64,000 nt of DNA from Streptomyces sp. FIT100 (lineage in GTDB: Bacteria > Actinomycetota > Actinomycetes > Streptomycetales > Streptomycetaceae), in NCBI RefSeq assembly GCF_024584805.1, contig NZ_CP075715.1:2716001-2780000 (forward strand), given 5' to 3'. Every line of letters begins with the position of its first letter. The first letter of the stretch is position 1. Made by a program: the position numbers and the translations under genes. The notes beneath the pieces were generated by a model. The model saw nothing but the letters and a program-made list of their open reading frames with translations, was not told where the DNA came from and did no database searches. Below, one piece after another: positions 63,426 through 64,000 of the stretch.

Positions 63426-64000
63426 CTACTTGCGGAGCGTCAGCGGCTCGCACCCCGCGATGCTCACCACGCCATCGCTCTTCTTCAGGGTGATGATGAT
63501 GCGCTCATCAGCGTTCGCAGACTTCAGCTGCGGCCACGTCGAGTCGTCGGTGGGCTTGGTGCTGATGGTGCACAGCTCGAAGAAACCCTTCTCCGCGCCG
63601 GTGGTGGTGTAGGTGCCGGGCGGGATGTCCTCGCCGATGACGTAGTCGCCATCGTCGAACTGGCCGTCCTTCTTGGCCTCTTCGCCGATCTGCTTCTGGA
63701 GCTCGTCGCGGTTCTTCTTGTTCTGCTCTTGGATTTCCTTCAGGGCCTCGTCGGGGTCCTGCTCGGTGGGCGTCGCGCTGGACGGCGCTGCGACGGTGAC
63801 CTTGTCGGACGGCTTGTTGGAGGTGGCCGTGTCGTCGCCGCCGGCGACAGCTCCGAGGACAATCAAGCAAGCGAAGAGGCCGCCGACGATGATTCCGGCG
63901 GTGGCCCAGCTGGACATGCCCTTCTTCGGGGGCTGGGGCTGGAACGGTGGCTGGCCCCACTGTGGTTGCGGGGCGGGCTGGCGCCCGTGTGGCTGCTGCG
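63426..64000 (-). CDS. membrane protein with Pro/Gln-rich N-terminus (5' end outside window)
   Basis: The frame is open to the window edge; residues encoded before the internal ATG at 63917 (QQPHGRQPAPQPQWGQPPFQ) are typical of a Pro/Gln-rich cytoplasmic N-terminus, so the true start lies beyond 64000. A TM helix (WATAGIIVGGLFACLIVLGAV), an extracytoplasmic coiled coil (ALKEIQEQNKKNRDELQKQI) and a small C-terminal beta domain (DGDYVIGEDIPPGTYTTTGA..., two Cys) follow. Likely surface-exposed; function unknown. Confidence 0.7.
   Translation of the reverse strand, partial: QQPHGRQPAPQPQWGQPPFQPQPPKKGMSSWATAGIIVGGLFACLIVLGAVAGGDDTATSNKPSDKVTVAAPSSATPTEQDPDEALKEIQEQNKKNRDELQKQIGEEAKKDGQFDDGDYVIGEDIPPGTYTTTGAEKGFFELCTISTKPTDDSTWPQLKSANADERIIITLKKSDGVVSIAGCEPLTLRK

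Noticed and set aside
61737..64000. Integrated prophage or ICE after tRNA-His
   Set aside because: No integrase, excisionase or replication gene is present, and no duplicate of the tRNA 3' end is seen inside the window. Kept only as a possible boundary.

Overview
The window is high-GC actinobacterial DNA with strong G/C bias at third codon positions, GTG and TTG starts, and many 4-bp stop/start overlaps. The gene content points to a Streptomyces chromosome, probably core or near-core. It carries the desferrioxamine genes (desEF, desABCD), hexA, a glmS, adpA with a single TTA codon, orn and tRNA-His in the order I recall for S. coelicolor. No integrase, plasmid functions, CRISPR array or large secondary-metabolite cluster other than desferrioxamine is visible.

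Layout. 1-5 kb: a small HTH protein, a zinc alcohol dehydrogenase, and a copper module (CsoR-type operator, copZ, copA). 5-9.8 kb: citrate synthase, a RecD2-type helicase and a DUF937 protein. 9.8-14.2 kb: a LacI-family regulator divergent from a translationally coupled three-gene catabolic operon (Gfo/Idh/MocA oxidoreductase, DUF993 protein, sugar-phosphate isomerase/epimerase) of unknown substrate. 14.3-17 kb: a MarR-GNAT fusion coupled to another isomerase/epimerase, then an EamA transporter converging on it with a 128-bp overlap. 17-26.7 kb: a GH3 glycosidase, a decayed lipoprotein-like gene, a secreted S37 peptidase, a small secreted protein, a single-chain four-domain ABC exporter, a MITE-like element and a secreted class-A beta-lactamase-fold hydrolase. 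26.7-33 kb: a likely guanidino-compound operon (Na+/solute symporter, ureohydrolase, TPP-dependent decarboxylase) divergent from a PucR regulator. 33-38.5 kb: acyl-CoA dehydrogenase plus thioesterase, a CDF metal transporter, an unrecognised conserved protein and a TetR regulator. 38.5-44.4 kb: a leucine/isovalerate-type operon (two acyl-CoA carboxylase subunits, HMG-CoA lyase, acyl-CoA dehydrogenase) behind two matching palindromic operators. 44.5-51.7 kb: desEF and desABCD, each behind an iron box. 51.8-61.6 kb: GH20 hexosaminidase, DUF4429/SHOCT protein, a probably leaderless small gene, glmS, an acidic secreted peptide, an acetate-transporter-family protein, a universal stress protein, adpA and orn. 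61.7-64 kb: tRNA-His followed by three poorly characterised genes, one frameshifted, one cut by the window edge.

How the genes work together. Iron: DesA-D would build desferrioxamine from lysine, DesE binds the ferri-siderophore outside the membrane and DesF is a reductase-type protein for iron release. Carbon and nitrogen: the TetR/carboxylase operon channels branched-chain acyl-CoAs to acetoacetate and acetyl-CoA, the PucR/TPP/ureohydrolase set fits arginine degradation through guanidinobutyrate, and glycosidases, glmS and the hexosaminidase relate to amino-sugar turnover. Development: adpA with its TTA codon sits directly upstream of orn.

The least explained signals are non-coding or structural: small hairpin repeats apparently inserted in frame in des genes (one 30-mer identical to the core of the MITE-like element), several perfect palindromes, short tandem repeats in intergenic gaps, and the unknown LacI/DUF993 pathway. 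I did not find a convincing wholly novel system; that operon and the intragenic repeats are the best candidates.
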